A stretch of DNA of 64,000 nt. It comes from Taeniopygia guttata (Eukaryota > Chordata > Aves > Passeriformes > Estrildidae). Positions within the stretch are counted from its first letter, which is position 1. Every line of letters starts with the position of its first letter. Location: NCBI RefSeq assembly GCF_048771995.1, contig NC_133050.1:756501-820500 (forward strand), given 5' to 3'. Below are positions 34,521 to 44,880 of this stretch, in pieces. The notes under the pieces were generated by a model. It made no database searches and was not told the origin of the DNA. It saw only the letters and a list, made by a program, of their open reading frames with translations. The position numbers and the translations under genes were made by a program.

Positions 34521-34949
34521 CGGGGAGGGGGAGCTCGGGCCAGGTCTCCTGGGGGGTGCTTGGGTTGGGTTTTTTGGGGGGATGTTTGGAGAAGGAAGAA
34601 CTGCGAAGCTGAGCGGAAAAGTCCCCTTGGGGGAACTCCTTGGAGCCCCGGCAGCCCAGAGCAGGGAAGAGGGGGAGAAGGGAGCCCGGGAGCCCAAACA
34701 GCCCCGGCACCCCTGGATGGGGAGAGCCAAGAGGGGGGAGCTTTTGGGATTGCTGGGACTCCCGGCAGTCTGGGGAGGGCGGGCAGCGAGGAGAAGGGGG
34801 ACCCCCAATCCAAGCGTGATCCCAGCAGCTGGGACAGGGGGGAGCCCTGAACAGCAAAGGGGAGGCAGCAGGGACGGGGAACTCCTGGGAGGCTTTTTCA
34901 GGGCTTTGGGAGGTTTTTATGGAGCCCAGGTGGACAGGGACTTCTAGGG
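34521..34949. other. Zinc-finger gene 2 presumed first intron
   Basis: Between the donor near 34516 and the acceptor AACCAG|GATTTCCC near 35012. Homologous in part to 30350-30640. Confidence 0.5.
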
Positions 34950-36089
34950 ATGGACTGGGACAGAGGGAGTTTCCAACTCAACGTGCTCATCCCTTGTTTT
35001 CCCCAAACCAGGATTTCCCATTCCCAGCCCCTGGGAGGCTGCAAGGAAGAGGAAGAGCCTCTCCTTGTCCTTCCTTCCCCAGGGCAGGAGCTGAGGATGG
35101 AGACCAGGGAGGACAAATCCCCACGGCAGAACCTGGTGGAAGAGGCCGTTTTGAGCAGCTCCAGGGTGCAGGAACCCGACGGGGAGGAAAAGCCCCGGAG
35201 ATCCCACACGAGGAGGGGCTGCAAAGGCAGATCACGGGGATCTGAGGGGGAAAGACCCACCCTGGGCCGGGGCGGCGGCCGGAGATGGAGCCAGAGCTCG
35301 GAGCTGGGGGTCCCTGAGCAGCTCCATGATGGGGAGAAGCCCCACAAGTGCTCAGAGTGTGGGAAGAGCTTCAGCCACAGCTCCAGCCTGATCGTGCACC
35401 AGAGGACCCACACTGGGGAGAAACCCTACGAGTGTGGGGAGTGTGGGAAGGGCTTCAGCCGGAGCTCCAGCCTGATCAGGCACCAGAGAATCCACACTGG
35501 GGAACGGCCCTATGAGTGTTCCAAGTGTGGGAAGAGGTTTCGGACCAGCTCCGATCTCCTCAGACATGAGCAGAGTCACACAGAGGAGAGGCCCTTCCAC
35601 TGCCCTGACTGCGGGAAGGGATTCAAGGGAAACTCCAACCTCACCAGGCACCAGCGCATCCACACCGGGGAGAGGCCCTACGAGTGTGGGAAGTGTGGGA
35701 AAGGTTTCAAAGACATGTCTCACCTGATTGAGCACCAGGTGATCCACACTGGGGAACGGCCCTATGAGTGTTTGGAATGTGGGAAGAGCTTTGGGCGGAG
35801 CTCTACCCTGAGAACCCACCAGCGCATCCACACCGGGGAGAGGCCCTACGAGTGTCCCCAGTGTGGGAAGAGGTTTCAGACCAGCTCCGATCTCCTCAGA
35901 CATGAGCAGAGTCACACAGAGGAGAGGCCCTTCCACTGCCCCGACTGCGGGAAGGGCTTCAAGCACAACTCCAAACTCACCATGCACCGGCGCATCCACA
36001 CCGGGGAGAGGCCCTACGAGTGTGGGGAGTGTGGGAAGAGCTTCTCCAGGAGCTCAAACTTGACCCAGCACCAGCGGAGGCACCACTAA
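34950..36089 (+). CDS. C2H2 zinc-finger protein 2 (nine fingers, start uncertain)
   Basis: DNA-binding protein of the same family as the gene at 3539. The open frame gives 379 residues: acidic/basic linker ([20 protein letters not shown]), then nine intact CX2CX12HX3H fingers from about residue 132, with TGE[RK]P or TEERP linkers. Base-contact residues (-1,2,3,6) are H-S-S-V, R-S-S-R, T-S-D-R, G-S-N-R, D-S-H-E, R-S-T-T, T-S-D-R, H-S-K-M and R-S-N-Q. Fingers 3-4 and 7-8 are near copies, evidence of a four-finger block duplication. The start is doubtful: the ATG used in gene 1 is AGG here, and the small exon, intron and next exon of gene 1 are fused by a deletion. The ATG at 34950 lies upstream of the conserved acceptor, so initiation may instead be at the METREDKS methionine near 35097. 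No KRAB or SCAN. Confidence 0.8.
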   Translation: MDWDRGSFQLNVLIPCFPQTRISHSQPLGGCKEEEEPLLVLPSPGQELRMETREDKSPRQNLVEEAVLSSSRVQEPDGEEKPRRSHTRRGCKGRSRGSEGERPTLGRGGGRRWSQSSELGVPEQLHDGEKPHKCSECGKSFSHSSSLIVHQRTHTGEKPYECGECGKGFSRSSSLIRHQRIHTGERPYECSKCGKRFRTSSDLLRHEQSHTEERPFHCPDCGKGFKGNSNLTRHQRIHTGERPYECGKCGKGFKDMSHLIEHQVIHTGERPYECLECGKSFGRSSTLRTHQRIHTGERPYECPQCGKRFQTSSDLLRHEQSHTEERPFHCPDCGKGFKHNSKLTMHRRIHTGERPYECGECGKSFSRSSNLTQHQRRHH

Positions 36090-36104
36090 GGGAAGCCCTG
36101 TGAG

Positions 36105-36255
36105 TGCCCCGAGTAAGGGAAGATCTTGGAGTGAGGGAAGGGAGTGAGGGAAGAGCTTGGAGTGAGGGAAGAGAGTGAGAGAAGAGCTTGGAGTGAGGGA
36201 AGAGAGTGAGAGAAGAGCTTGGAGTGAGGGAAGAGAGTGAGGGAAGAGCTTGGTG
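36105..36255 (+). repeat. ~26-bp minisatellite after zinc-finger gene 2
   Basis: About five to six units of GAGGGAAGAGCTTGGAGTGA, derived from the decayed finger just after the stop codon (compare GAAGAGCTT in finger exons). Confidence 0.8.
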
Positions 36256-36960
36256 CGCTGCTCCAGCTCCATCCCCCATGGGAGGATCCGGGCTGGATGA
36301 TCCCCAGTGACCCCCGTTGGGCAGAGCCCTGCTGATCCCTGGTCCTGGTGATCCATGCTGGGTGTGGGGAAGGTGTTGGCTTCTTCTCCTTGTGCTGCTG
36401 TGATTTGGGGGGGTTCCCATGGATGGGGGATGGGAGGTGAGTGGGGGGTCCTGGTGCACTGCGGGGGGCTCATGGCTCGGGGGGTCCCAGTGCTTTGGGG
36501 GAGTCAGGGAAGGGGGGAAGCAGTGAATGGGGGGGGGTCCCAGTAAATTGGGGGGGGGCACTGATGGTAACAGGGGGTCCTGGGAGACAATGGGGGGGAA
36601 AGGACCAGACCCTAAGGGACTCCCCTAGTGCTGGTGAACCCCCCGTGCCCCCCCAGCCCTTGGGGTCCCCCACAGTCCCTGCACTGTTCCTGGGGGTCCC
36701 GCGGCTCTGGGGGGTCAGAGCGGAGGGGATGGAACCACCGTCATGGATGGGGGGCACAAAGGGGGTCCGGGCCCAGTGCTCGGCGGGGTCGGTGTACGAG
36801 GGGGGCCCTGTCCCTGTCCTGGTGCACGGGGGTGGCGCTGCCTGGGGGGTCCTGGTGCTTGTGGGGTTCCCAGGGTTCGAGGGGGGGCCGGTCCCTATCC
36901 CGGTGCTTGGTGAGGGGGGGGCAGTGCGCGGGGGGCTCCCACTGCTCGGTAATTGGGGGG
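36256..36960. other. G-rich low-complexity 3' flank
   Basis: GGGGGTCC-type units without a gene. Confidence 0.5.
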
Positions 36961-37581
36961 TGTCAGAATCCAGGACATCCCTCTGGCTGCCCTGGATGGC
37001 TCGAGACCCTGGCAGGGGCCTCGGAGACCTTGGCATGGTGTCAAGAACACCGGTGGCTTTGGTTTTAGCCCCTGGAGAAAATTGCCAACTTTGTATGAGG
37101 AATTACAAGGCACAAGGGTTTGAGTAGCGTGGTAGGTGAATTAACACAGGGTGGAAAAGTAGAATTTTAACACTTTAAAATACGGGGTTCAATGGGACAA
37201 GATGGAGGGATCTGGGTGTGTCCTGACCTTCTTCTCCTTCTTTTTGCCCTCCATGTCTTGCTGTGATGGTGAAACTTTTCTGTTAGTTGAAGGTAGAGAC
37301 ACACTGTCCAACATAAATGATAGATATTGGCACGTTATTGTAAACACAGTACAGGTAGTTTTTAGTGTAGAAGGCAAACAGCACCCTGAGGGCAGGGAGA
37401 CTGCCACAGACCGACCTGCTAGACAGAGCTCAGCAGAGCGGACAAAGCTATTAGAGAAAAGGGAAAATAAACGGCCCTGAGAAGCAAAGCTCCGCATCTC
37501 GACTCCTTCTCTGCCCGCGCGGGCTGGGAGAAAAGGACTTTTCACAATCTCGGGGTCATCTCGACCACCAGAAAACCGAGA
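36961..37581 (+). mobile_element. LTR, family A copy 2 (solo)
   Basis: Aligns end to end with 5866-6488; 621 versus 623 bp. Starts TGTCAGAATCCAGG and has AATAAA near 37465. Flanked by GGGGG on both sides, a possible 5-bp target duplication, though the surrounding DNA is G-rich, so this is weak. Confidence 0.7.
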
Positions 37582-37789
37582 GGGGGTCTCCACTCGTCCC
37601 AGTGCCCGGTGAGGGGGGTCAGTGCTCGAGGGGGGTTCGGGGGCACTGAAGGGGGTGCGGGTGCGGTTTTTGGGGGGTCAGTGCTCAGCAGCGGGGGCTG
37701 CCTGGGGACCCCCCCGTCCCCCAAATCACAGCCGGGTCTCCTGCAAGGCACTGAGGGGAGGCTGGTTCACACCCCCGCCCCCACCGGCG

Positions 37790-38623
37790 TCACCACACGC
37801 CTTCCCAAAGTGTCCCCAAGTGCTCCCAAAGTGCCCTCAGAATGTCCCCGAGTCTCTGCCAAGGTGACACCGGCCTGATGACGGCCCAGTGGTGATGTTG
37901 CTCTGTGCACAGCAGCCTCGGGATGTCCTCCATGGCTCTTTGGCACCGCTCGGCCACTGCACAGCCACCGTGGCCAGGAGAGGGACAGAAGAAGAGGGTG
38001 TTGATGTCCCCAAGTGTCCCCAGCAGGTGACGCGTGGCCAGGCGGGCACTGGCCTCCCACAGCTGCTCAGCCTCAGCCCCTGTGGCCACCAAGGCCGCAC
38101 GGAAATCAGGGGACACCTCCGTTGTCCCCTCCAGGGCAGCCTCGATGTCCCCGAGCCGGCGCTGCAGCTCCTGGGGGAAGGCGGTGGCTTTGTCACACGC
38201 GGCCACCAAGTCCCCCAGCAGCCCCAGGTACAGCTCCAGCCGCTGTCCCCTCCCGGTGGCCGCATCCCTGCAGGCGTCGCGGAGCTCGGTGGCCGCCTTG
38301 GCCAGCCGGGCCCAGCTGTCCATGAGCCTGTCCAGCACACGCCTGGCGCTGGCCAGGGCTCTCACACAGGCCCAGGTGGTCCCTGGGGTGTCCCCAAGGT
38401 TGGCCAGGGTCCAGCCCAGGGAGGGGACAGGGCGGTGGCCCAGGGAGGGGACATGGTAGTGGCACAGGGCGTCCTGGAGGTGAAAGATCAAGGTCCCCAC
38501 AGCCACCCGCAGGAACTCTGGGGACACGGCCAGCAGCACGTCCCTGTGCGGCCTGGCCACGGTGGCCATCAGTTCTCTCAGGGTGGCCACCAGCTCGCCC
38601 AGTGTGGCCATCACGGCCACCAT
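37790..38623 (-). CDS. Unrecognised 277-residue alpha-helical protein
   Basis: I do not recognise a named family. The ORF lies in one exon that opens after a strong acceptor (CTGTCCCCTCCCCAG, minus strand, 38651). Its ATG at 38623 has a good context (GCGATGG). The protein is rich in Leu, Ala, Val and Arg with heptad-like phrases (LGELVATLRELMATVA, LVAACDKATAFPQELQRRL) and ends LGTLWEGVW. Cysteines are few, and no clear signal peptide or membrane span is seen. A small upstream exon with ATGGAACCCCGC (38898-38865) ends at a GT donor, but its phase does not fit the exon-2 frame, so it may be untranslated. A CRE/GC-box promoter lies just beyond it. Similar helical ORFs are, I believe, annotated as uncharacterised in other songbirds, but this is memory only. 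Confidence 0.55.
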   Translation of the reverse strand: MVAVMATLGELVATLRELMATVARPHRDVLLAVSPEFLRVAVGTLIFHLQDALCHYHVPSLGHRPVPSLGWTLANLGDTPGTTWACVRALASARRVLDRLMDSWARLAKAATELRDACRDAATGRGQRLELYLGLLGDLVAACDKATAFPQELQRRLGDIEAALEGTTEVSPDFRAALVATGAEAEQLWEASARLATRHLLGTLGDINTLFFCPSPGHGGCAVAERCQRAMEDIPRLLCTEQHHHWAVIRPVSPWQRLGDILRALWEHLGTLWEGVW

Positions 38624-38864
38624 CGCCTCCAGCAGCTGGTGGGGGGACAGCTGGGGAGGGGACAGGAGAGGTGTCAGGGGCCTGGTGGCACTTGTGGCCT
38701 CCTACAGTGGCCCCTGTGCCCTCCTGTGGTCCCGTTTGTCCCCTCCCTGGAGGGCTCTGCTGTCCCCTCTGTCCCTTTTGTCACCCTCTCGTCTCCCACT
38801 GTCCCGCCCTGTTCCCTCCTGCCACCCTCGGTCCCCTCCACCCCTCTGCCCCACCCCGTGTCAC

Positions 38865-39021
38865 CCCGCCGGGATTGTCGCACCACGCGGGGTTCCATGG
38901 CCGCTGGGGACACTCCGGGGAGGGGACACGGCCGGGGACAGTTGGGGACTCGTGTGAACGCGGCGCGGCCGGAGATGGGAAACAGGAAGAGGTGACGTCA
39001 TCGCCCCGGCCCCGCCCCACC
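38865..39021. promoter_or_regulatory. CRE and GC-box promoter, possibly bidirectional
   Basis: A perfect palindromic cAMP-response element TGACGTCA (38993-39000) adjoins GGCCCCGCCCCACC (Sp1-type) at 39007-39020. On the minus side is an ETS-like CTTCCTGTTT. It sits at the 5' end of the minus-strand 277-residue gene. On the plus side it leads into the donor-rich minisatellite. Confidence 0.6.
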
Positions 39022-39059
39022 TTTGGCCGCTTTTGGGGCGTCCTGAGGAGATTTTGGGA

Positions 39060-39265
39060 CGGTCCTAGGTGAGCTTTGGGGGGTCCCAGGTGAGCTTTGG
39101 GGGAGGTCCCAGGTGAGGTTTGGGGGGGTCCCAGGTGAGGTTTGGGGGTCCTAGGAGAAGTTTGGGGGTCTCAGGTGAGAGTTTGGGGGGTTCCAGGTGA
39201 GGTTTGGTGGTCCCACGTGAGGTTTGTGGGGTCCTGAGGAGATTTTGGAGGGGTGCAGGGGAGCT
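39060..39265 (+). repeat. ~25-bp minisatellite containing splice-donor consensus
   Basis: About eight units of GGGGTCCCAGGTGAGSTTTG; most carry CAGGTGAG, a perfect 5' splice-site match. Confidence 0.85.
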
Positions 39266-39714
39266 TTAGGGGGTCCCACGTGCGAATTCCCAAAGATTTG
39301 GTGGTTCCCAGGTGAAAACAGCTCGGGGGAGCCGAGGGGGGAGGGGCTGGGGAGGTTTTGGGGTGTGTTCCATGGGTGGGGGCGGGGCGGTGAGGGAGGA
39401 TCCGTGGGAATTTGGGGGGGTGGGAGCGGGCAGGACGAACCCCCAGACACTGACCACGCCCCCTTTAGACCCCACCCCGTGTTTTGGCCCCACCCCTTGC
39501 TGCTGGACACGCCCACCGAGCGCCCCGCCCCCTCAGGCCCTGCCCCTCCCAGTTCCCAGCTCTGGGTTCTGGCCCCGCCCCCTCCTGAAGCCCCACCCCA
39601 AATGAGCCTTGGCCCCGCCCCCGGATAGATTTTTATCAATGGAAACCAAAAATCGCCACAAATCGACCCAAAAATTCAAACCCAGAGGAGTGGGGGAGCA
39701 GGACCACACCTGTG
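39266..39714. other. GC-rich spacer
   Basis: No supported gene. Contains several CCCCGCCCC boxes (39470-39600). Confidence 0.4.
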
Positions 39715-40100
39715 ATTTTTGGGGCTCCAGGTGGGCTTTGGGGGGTCCGAATGAGTTTGGGGGATCCCAGGTGTCACTGGGTGGCTCCAAGTGGGTTTTG
39801 GGGGAGTCCTGGTGCGTTTTGGGGGTCCCAGGTGGATTTAGAGGGGGATCCAGGTGAGTTTCAGTGGGTTCCCAGGGAGTTCAGGGGGGAGGGTCCAGCT
39901 GTCCCGGTGTGGGTCCAGGAGATCCTGGGTGGGTCCAGGTGGTTTTTGGGTAGGCCCAGGTGGTTTGTGGGGGGATCCAGGTGTCCTTGAGGGAAGTTCA
40001 GATGTCCCAGGGTTGATCCAGGTGTCCCTGAGGCATTTCCAGGTGGTTTTGGGGGTTTCCCAGGTGTAATTTAGGGGAATCCAGGTGTTCCTTGGGGCTC
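39715..40100 (+). repeat. Degenerate GTCCAGGTG minisatellite
   Basis: Units such as GGGTCCAGGTGGTTTTTGGG and GATCCAGGTGTCC at 20-30 bp spacing, related to the array at 39060. Confidence 0.75.
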
Positions 40101-40444
40101 CTGCTGTGTGTGTCACCTCAGCAGCTGTGATGTTGTGATGTTCCCCTCCTCCCCAGCTGTCTCATCCCCCAGGTGCTATGATGTCATACACGTGACATCA
40201 CCGTGTCCCTGCACAGGTTGCTCTGTGTCCCTGCACCCACCCAGGTGTGACATCACCTGTGTCCAGGTGTGACATCCGTCCCCAGGTGTAACATTACCTG
40301 TTCCCAGGGGTCACTCAGGTGTCACTCAGGTGTTACTCAGGTGTGATGTACCTGGGCCCAGGTGTGCCAGGTGTGCCAGGTGTCACTCAGGTGTGCCAGG
40401 TGTCACTCAGGTGTCCCTCAGGTGTCCCTCAGGGGTCCCTCAGG
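40101..40444 (+). repeat. CAGGTGTCACTCAGGTGT minisatellite
   Basis: Short CAGGTGT units become regular from 40310. The ERV-D LTR begins directly inside the array. Confidence 0.75.
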
Positions 40445-41331
40445 TGTGGAATTGTGTTATTATATGTTTTATTATGTATAATTTCATTCCATGTACCCCC
40501 CCCTGCGCTCTGTAGTGACCCCCCGGGTTTTCCCATCTGTCTCCGCGGTTTGCCTTCCCAGGAAAGTGCAGAGTCATTGTGTTTACATCTCAGGCCATCT
40601 GTCAGTCACGCGGCGGGGTCGGCAGACGCCCTGGGACCCTCCACCTGTCCATCCCCAATTGGATGTACCCCTGCACCCCACTGCCCTCAGACCCCCCGTG
40701 GCGTTACCCCATTGGCTGCCCCGGGTTTCCCCTGTTCGGTACTTAACCTGCGGGCTGGGGACGCCCTGGGCTTTTCTCTCGCCCGGCCACTGCGTGCTGC
40801 TGCCGCCCCGCTCCCCCGCCGCGGCTTTTCTCTCTGCGGGCCCCCGCGTGCTGCTGCCGCCGCCGCCACCGCTACTGCCACTCCGGACGACCCCGCGGCG
40901 GCTGCTCCGCTTTGCGACCACTGCCGCAGCCACGGCCGCTCCGCCGCCGCCGCCGCCGCCACCGCCGCGGCACCCGCGTGAGTCGGCCACCACGCCGCAG
41001 CCCCGCGCGCCGCCTCCCCTGCCTCGCGGCCAGCTCCGGAGTACGCCACCCCGCCTCTGACCGGCAAGGCGGCACAAACAAACTCCAGCGTGGCACGCCG
41101 CAGTCTTTTCGGTTTTTGCTTTCCCAGCCAAACTGCAATAAACCGGAATTCTGCCTGCGAGAGAAAAGTCTCTCTCCTTTTATTCGCCGCGGGACACGCC
41201 TCTGCTCTCAGACCCATGTAGCCCCGGCCGATACCCGCGAGGGCTCGCCGGAAAAGACGGAGACTGCCCGCGCTCGCCTCCCCCCACAGAGCTAGCTGGG
41301 ACAAAGGGGGGGAAAAGAGAGCACTACGGCA
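40445..41331 (+). mobile_element. ERV-D 5' LTR, CpG-rich with GCC repeats
   Basis: Starts TGTGGAATTGTG and ends about GCACTACGGCA. AATAAA at 41137-41142. The part from 40780 to 41060 is CpG-rich and includes runs of CCGCCG (40850-40980). No partner LTR in the window. Confidence 0.75.
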
Positions 41332-41335
41332 GTTG

Positions 41336-41353
41336 TGGCGCCCAATGTGGGGC
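41336..41353 (+). other. ERV-D primer-binding site, tRNA-Lys1,2 type
   Basis: TGGCGCCCAATGTGGGGC differs at one base from the tRNA-Lys1,2 site TGGCGCCCAACGTGGGGC. Confidence 0.9.
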
Positions 41354-41796
41354 TTGGGAGCTCCAGGCCATGGACTGAGGACCACCGAGCCCCAAGAGGC
41401 TGGTGGATTTACCTCGTGGATGTTCTAACACCCTTGCAAGCCGTGGTTCCATTTTAAGGAGCCAGGGCTTCCAGAGGGGTGGGACCGGCAGCTTTGGCTT
41501 GCACCGCTGAAGTTCAGTCTCCCCACGGCGAAAACTTCGCAGCTGGACTTTTCATTTCGCCTTCGGACGTCGCCGGACCCGTGGTGAGTTACCGGGGTCC
41601 CCTGGGCTGGGTACGCCCTTCTCCTTTTGGGGTGGGTTTCTCTTTCTCCCACAAGGGGGTGATAAGATCCCACATTTTGTCTCCCGCTGCAGGGAGTGTG
41701 TAAGGGCAGGCTACCTAGCTTTCCGATAGAGGTATTTTTTTTTCTTTTGTTATTTTACCAGCTGCAAGGTTCGTGACACACTTTAACATCGACATA

Positions 41797-43712
41797 ATGG
41801 GTGCAAAATTGTCCAGTGTCACAGAAGAGAATTTACGTTCAAATCTTAGGAATTTTACTTGGGGGAGGAAAGAGATGTAAAAAGTCAGACGTTAAGCATT
41901 TTGCCCAGTGGCTTCTGCAGTCCTTCCAGGACATCTCGCAGGCAAATTTGTACCAAATTCAATTCTGGGACCGAGTTGAAAAAGAAATTGCTCAAAAGGA
42001 CGACCAGTCCCTCTCAATTTTTATCCATCTAGCAATCCAATTGATAAATATTGTCAAAAATAACTGCAAAGGGAAGCCAGAGCTACCCCAGGGCGAACGC
42101 TGCCCCCCAAGCCCCCCAAATCCCCCAAACTCCCTCTCCTATCCCTCTCTCCCTAGCCCGGGGATTCTCAGACAGGCATCCCCGCAAAACCAGCTGCAGG
42201 CAGATTCTGGCCTCTCTGTCAACCCCCAGGTTCCATCACAGGACAATGCTGGCATTGCCCTGCACCCTTCCCCTCCCCAAAGTCTCTCTCTTTGTACAGT
42301 CCTGCCCCATAGTAGTAAAGTTGTGAGTTTTAAAACCCCAGATCCCTCTCCACAACCTTTCCCTGACCTTTCCCAAAATAATCCCCTTCCCCGCCCCAGG
42401 GCACAAGATGGAGGGGACCGCATGGCATGCCCATCCCCCTCCCTCCGTGCTTTGTCTCCCAACGACCCCTTTCGCCCTACAGCCAACCCCTCCCACTCCC
42501 GAGACTTCTCCACCCACCCCTCCCCTCCACCCCCTTCTGGCACCTCCCCTAATGAATCATTCAGCAGTCCTCCCTCCAACCCCGCCCCTAGGGGTGAGGT
42601 AACACCAGCCACACCCCCTAGCCCTGGTCCTGCCTCCGCCCTCCGTTCCCATGACCCACCCTCTGGTTCCCACGCCTCGGTTCCCGAGGTGGGGGGGGGA
42701 GCGGGAGGAAGGGGGAGGGGAGGGGGGAAGCCGCGACTTGCCGCAACCCCCGCTTGCCTTTTCTGCTGCACCGGTCACCTACACGCCGCGGCAGAGGGGC
42801 AGACCCCTGGCACAGTGGGCCCCCATCCCACAGGCTGTAATTAGAGATGTTTGCAAAGCCCAAAAGGAGTTTGGCCGGGAAAGTGAATACTTTAGGGGGC
42901 TGTTAAAAGTCACACTTTCCTCCAACGAGTACGTCCCTGCTGACGTGCGCGCTCTGTTTTTGTGCTTGCTTACTCAAGCTGAGTTTTTGGTATGGGAATC
43001 CGCATGGAGGCGGGAGGTACGGGATGCATTACCCCAGCTTTGGGCAAAAGCCGAGACCTCCTCTGACACCGATGGAGGCATGTTAACCATTGATCATCTG
43101 TGTGGGATGGGGGAGTGGGACGTGGCAACAACACAGGCGGAAAAGATTCCAAGAGGGGCACTGGCAACAACTGCCAAGGCGGCAGAAAAAGCATTTTTTA
43201 AGTTAAGACCCAGTGGTCCTGTTGTTAGCTGTTTTTCTCTCAAGCAGGAGTCACAGGAATCTTTCGTTAGTTTCGTAGACAGGTTGTACAGGGCAGCTGA
43301 AGCACAGTTTCCAGAGGACGGATTGAGGCAAGGCATGGTGAAGCAAATCGCCCTGCAGAATGCCAACGAGGCCTGCAGACAGGCAATGCTGAGCCTGCCC
43401 CTCGACCCAGAGCCAGCACTCCAAGACATGCTGGACGTGTGCGCTCAAAGGGTCACCCTGCCATCAAAGGACCCTCAGGGGACACCCCAAACGCCATCAC
43501 GGAGAGTCTCCTTCACCGAAGCCCACACGCCATCCGCGGCCCCAGCTCCTGCACGCCGCTTCACTGGGCCACCACCCAAAGGTTACCACCCAGGAAAGCC
43601 CTGCAACCTCTGCAATAAGAAAGGACACTGGGCATCCCATTGCCCCCTCAAAGAGGACTTCTTACGTTTTAAAAACCAACAGCAAGGGCAAGGTGCCTTT
43701 GGCAGGGGCTGA
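41797..43712 (+). pseudogene. gag: ERV-D gag, frameshifted and truncated
   Basis: Capsid/matrix polyprotein relic. It starts MGAKLSSV (myristoylation glycine) at 41797; a frameshift near 41850 moves the matrix (KKSDVKHFAQWLL) to the next frame. A proline-rich linker follows to about 42700. A second shift, probably in the guanine runs near 42690-42730, leads to a good 42780-43700 frame with capsid, a major homology region (QESFVSFVDRLYRAAE) near 43255 and one zinc knuckle CNLCNKKGHWASHC near 43605. The second knuckle expected in this group is missing, because the frame runs into unrelated repeat and stops. Confidence 0.85.
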
Positions 43713-43910
43713 GGCCGTGGGGCAGTGCCCAGAGCAGCCGGGCCTGAGCAGAGCTGTGGGGCCAGAGCCGGCTGGGCTGTGCTGGGGAGAGGCCCTTGGT
43801 GCTGCCCAGAGCTCAGGGCAGCTGGCAGAGCTTGCAGGGAGCTGGGCTGGGCTGGGAGAGCCTGGCACAGAAACCATCAGTGTCCATCTCAGCCTGGATG
43901 AGCGTGCAGG
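43696..43910 (+). repeat. Fragment of receptor-amplicon repeat fused to ERV-D gag
   Basis: Nearly identical to 18385-18595 (CTTTGGCAGGGGCTGAGGCC onward), and in inverted form to the last part of the window. Confidence 0.85.
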
Positions 43911-44109
43911 GGCCAAGGACAGCAGGCCCTTGGGTAATGCTCAGTGGGTTTTTCGCTCATAAATTATCATCAATAACATTTTTTAACCCCCACCATCTAA
44001 GTCACTGTCTGCCTCTTGGATGTGACCCATAAGCTCTGTACACCACGGTTTGTGCTATCGCTACATTTGAACAAAATAAACTACCCTGCAGTGCCTGTTT
44101 TATCTGGGA
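43911..44109. other. No recognisable feature
   Basis: Contains ACAAAATAAACTACC near 44074, perhaps an LTR tail, without clear edges. Confidence 0.35.
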
Positions 44110-44880
44110 TTCCAGTCTGAGGCCTGCATGAAGTTAGAGGGGAGAAGAGGAAGAGAGCTCCAGCAGAGCAGCACTGCCAGGGAGCAGCAGGGACTGGTCC
44201 TTTTGGAGCTGCCCTTCCCAACTCCACCCTCTCCTTCCCAGCCCTGCTGTGGCTGTAAGGCCGCAGTGCTCTGGCAGCTTGGTCACTGTCCTGCTGCGTG
44301 TCCGTGCTGTGACCACAGGCAGGGACAGGCCGTGGGCACTGCTGGGACACAGCTGGGCTCCAGCACAGCAGCTCCATCAGCAAAGGGCATCTCCTGAGGG
44401 CAGGGCAGGAAGGCTTTGCTCTCCTCCAGAGCTGCTGTCAGCAATGTGCTCCAGGAATGCCCTGGCACAGCAAAGCCCAGTGCCTGGGCAGAGGGCGAGT
44501 GTGCAGGGGGGCACACAGCAGTGTCCTGGCACAGCCAGAGCTCCTGGCATGGACCTGATGGAGGAGCAGAGCAGGGCCTGGGCTGTGTCTTTGTTCTGGG
44601 GACAGCCTGGGAAGGTGCCCCACGACAATTGTCCCACACCAGCCCCTGCAACCACCATTGCCAGCACTGGCCTCTCCCCCACCTGCAGGAGGTTGTTTGT
44701 CCCTGCATGGAGGGACACCAAGTGACCAGGCCAGCAGGCCATGTTTGCTGTGTACTGGGGAGATTTTAGCAGTGCATCGTGTGTGTGTGTGTGTGTGGGG
44801 AGATGAACCTGTGTGAGCACAAACACCATCAGCAGCACTCGGGGGTGGCACAATTCCAGTGGCACAAACAGTGCCTTGAG
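44110..44880 (+). repeat. Low-copy duplication, copy B of 16040-16760, with (GT)n
   Basis: See 16040-16760. A (GT)n microsatellite of about nine repeats lies at 44781-44798. Confidence 0.6.

Larger units (their letters stand above)
40445..43712 (+). mobile_element. ERV-D: truncated provirus (LTR, primer site, gag)
   Basis: A 5' LTR, Lys primer site, leader and gag are present; pro, pol, env and 3' LTR are absent from the window. The element ends at about 43700 in receptor-amplicon DNA. Primer, zinc knuckle and capsid style fit a betaretrovirus-like element. Confidence 0.85.

Noticed and set aside
34047..34947. Long overlapping ORFs on both strands near the zinc-finger 2 promoter
   Set aside because: Purine-tract composition yields Gly/Arg/Glu-rich frames; this is promoter and intron DNA in the gene model.
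35352..35999. 215-residue minus-strand ORF
   Set aside because: Mirror image of the zinc-finger array; the repeat pattern is imposed by the fingers.
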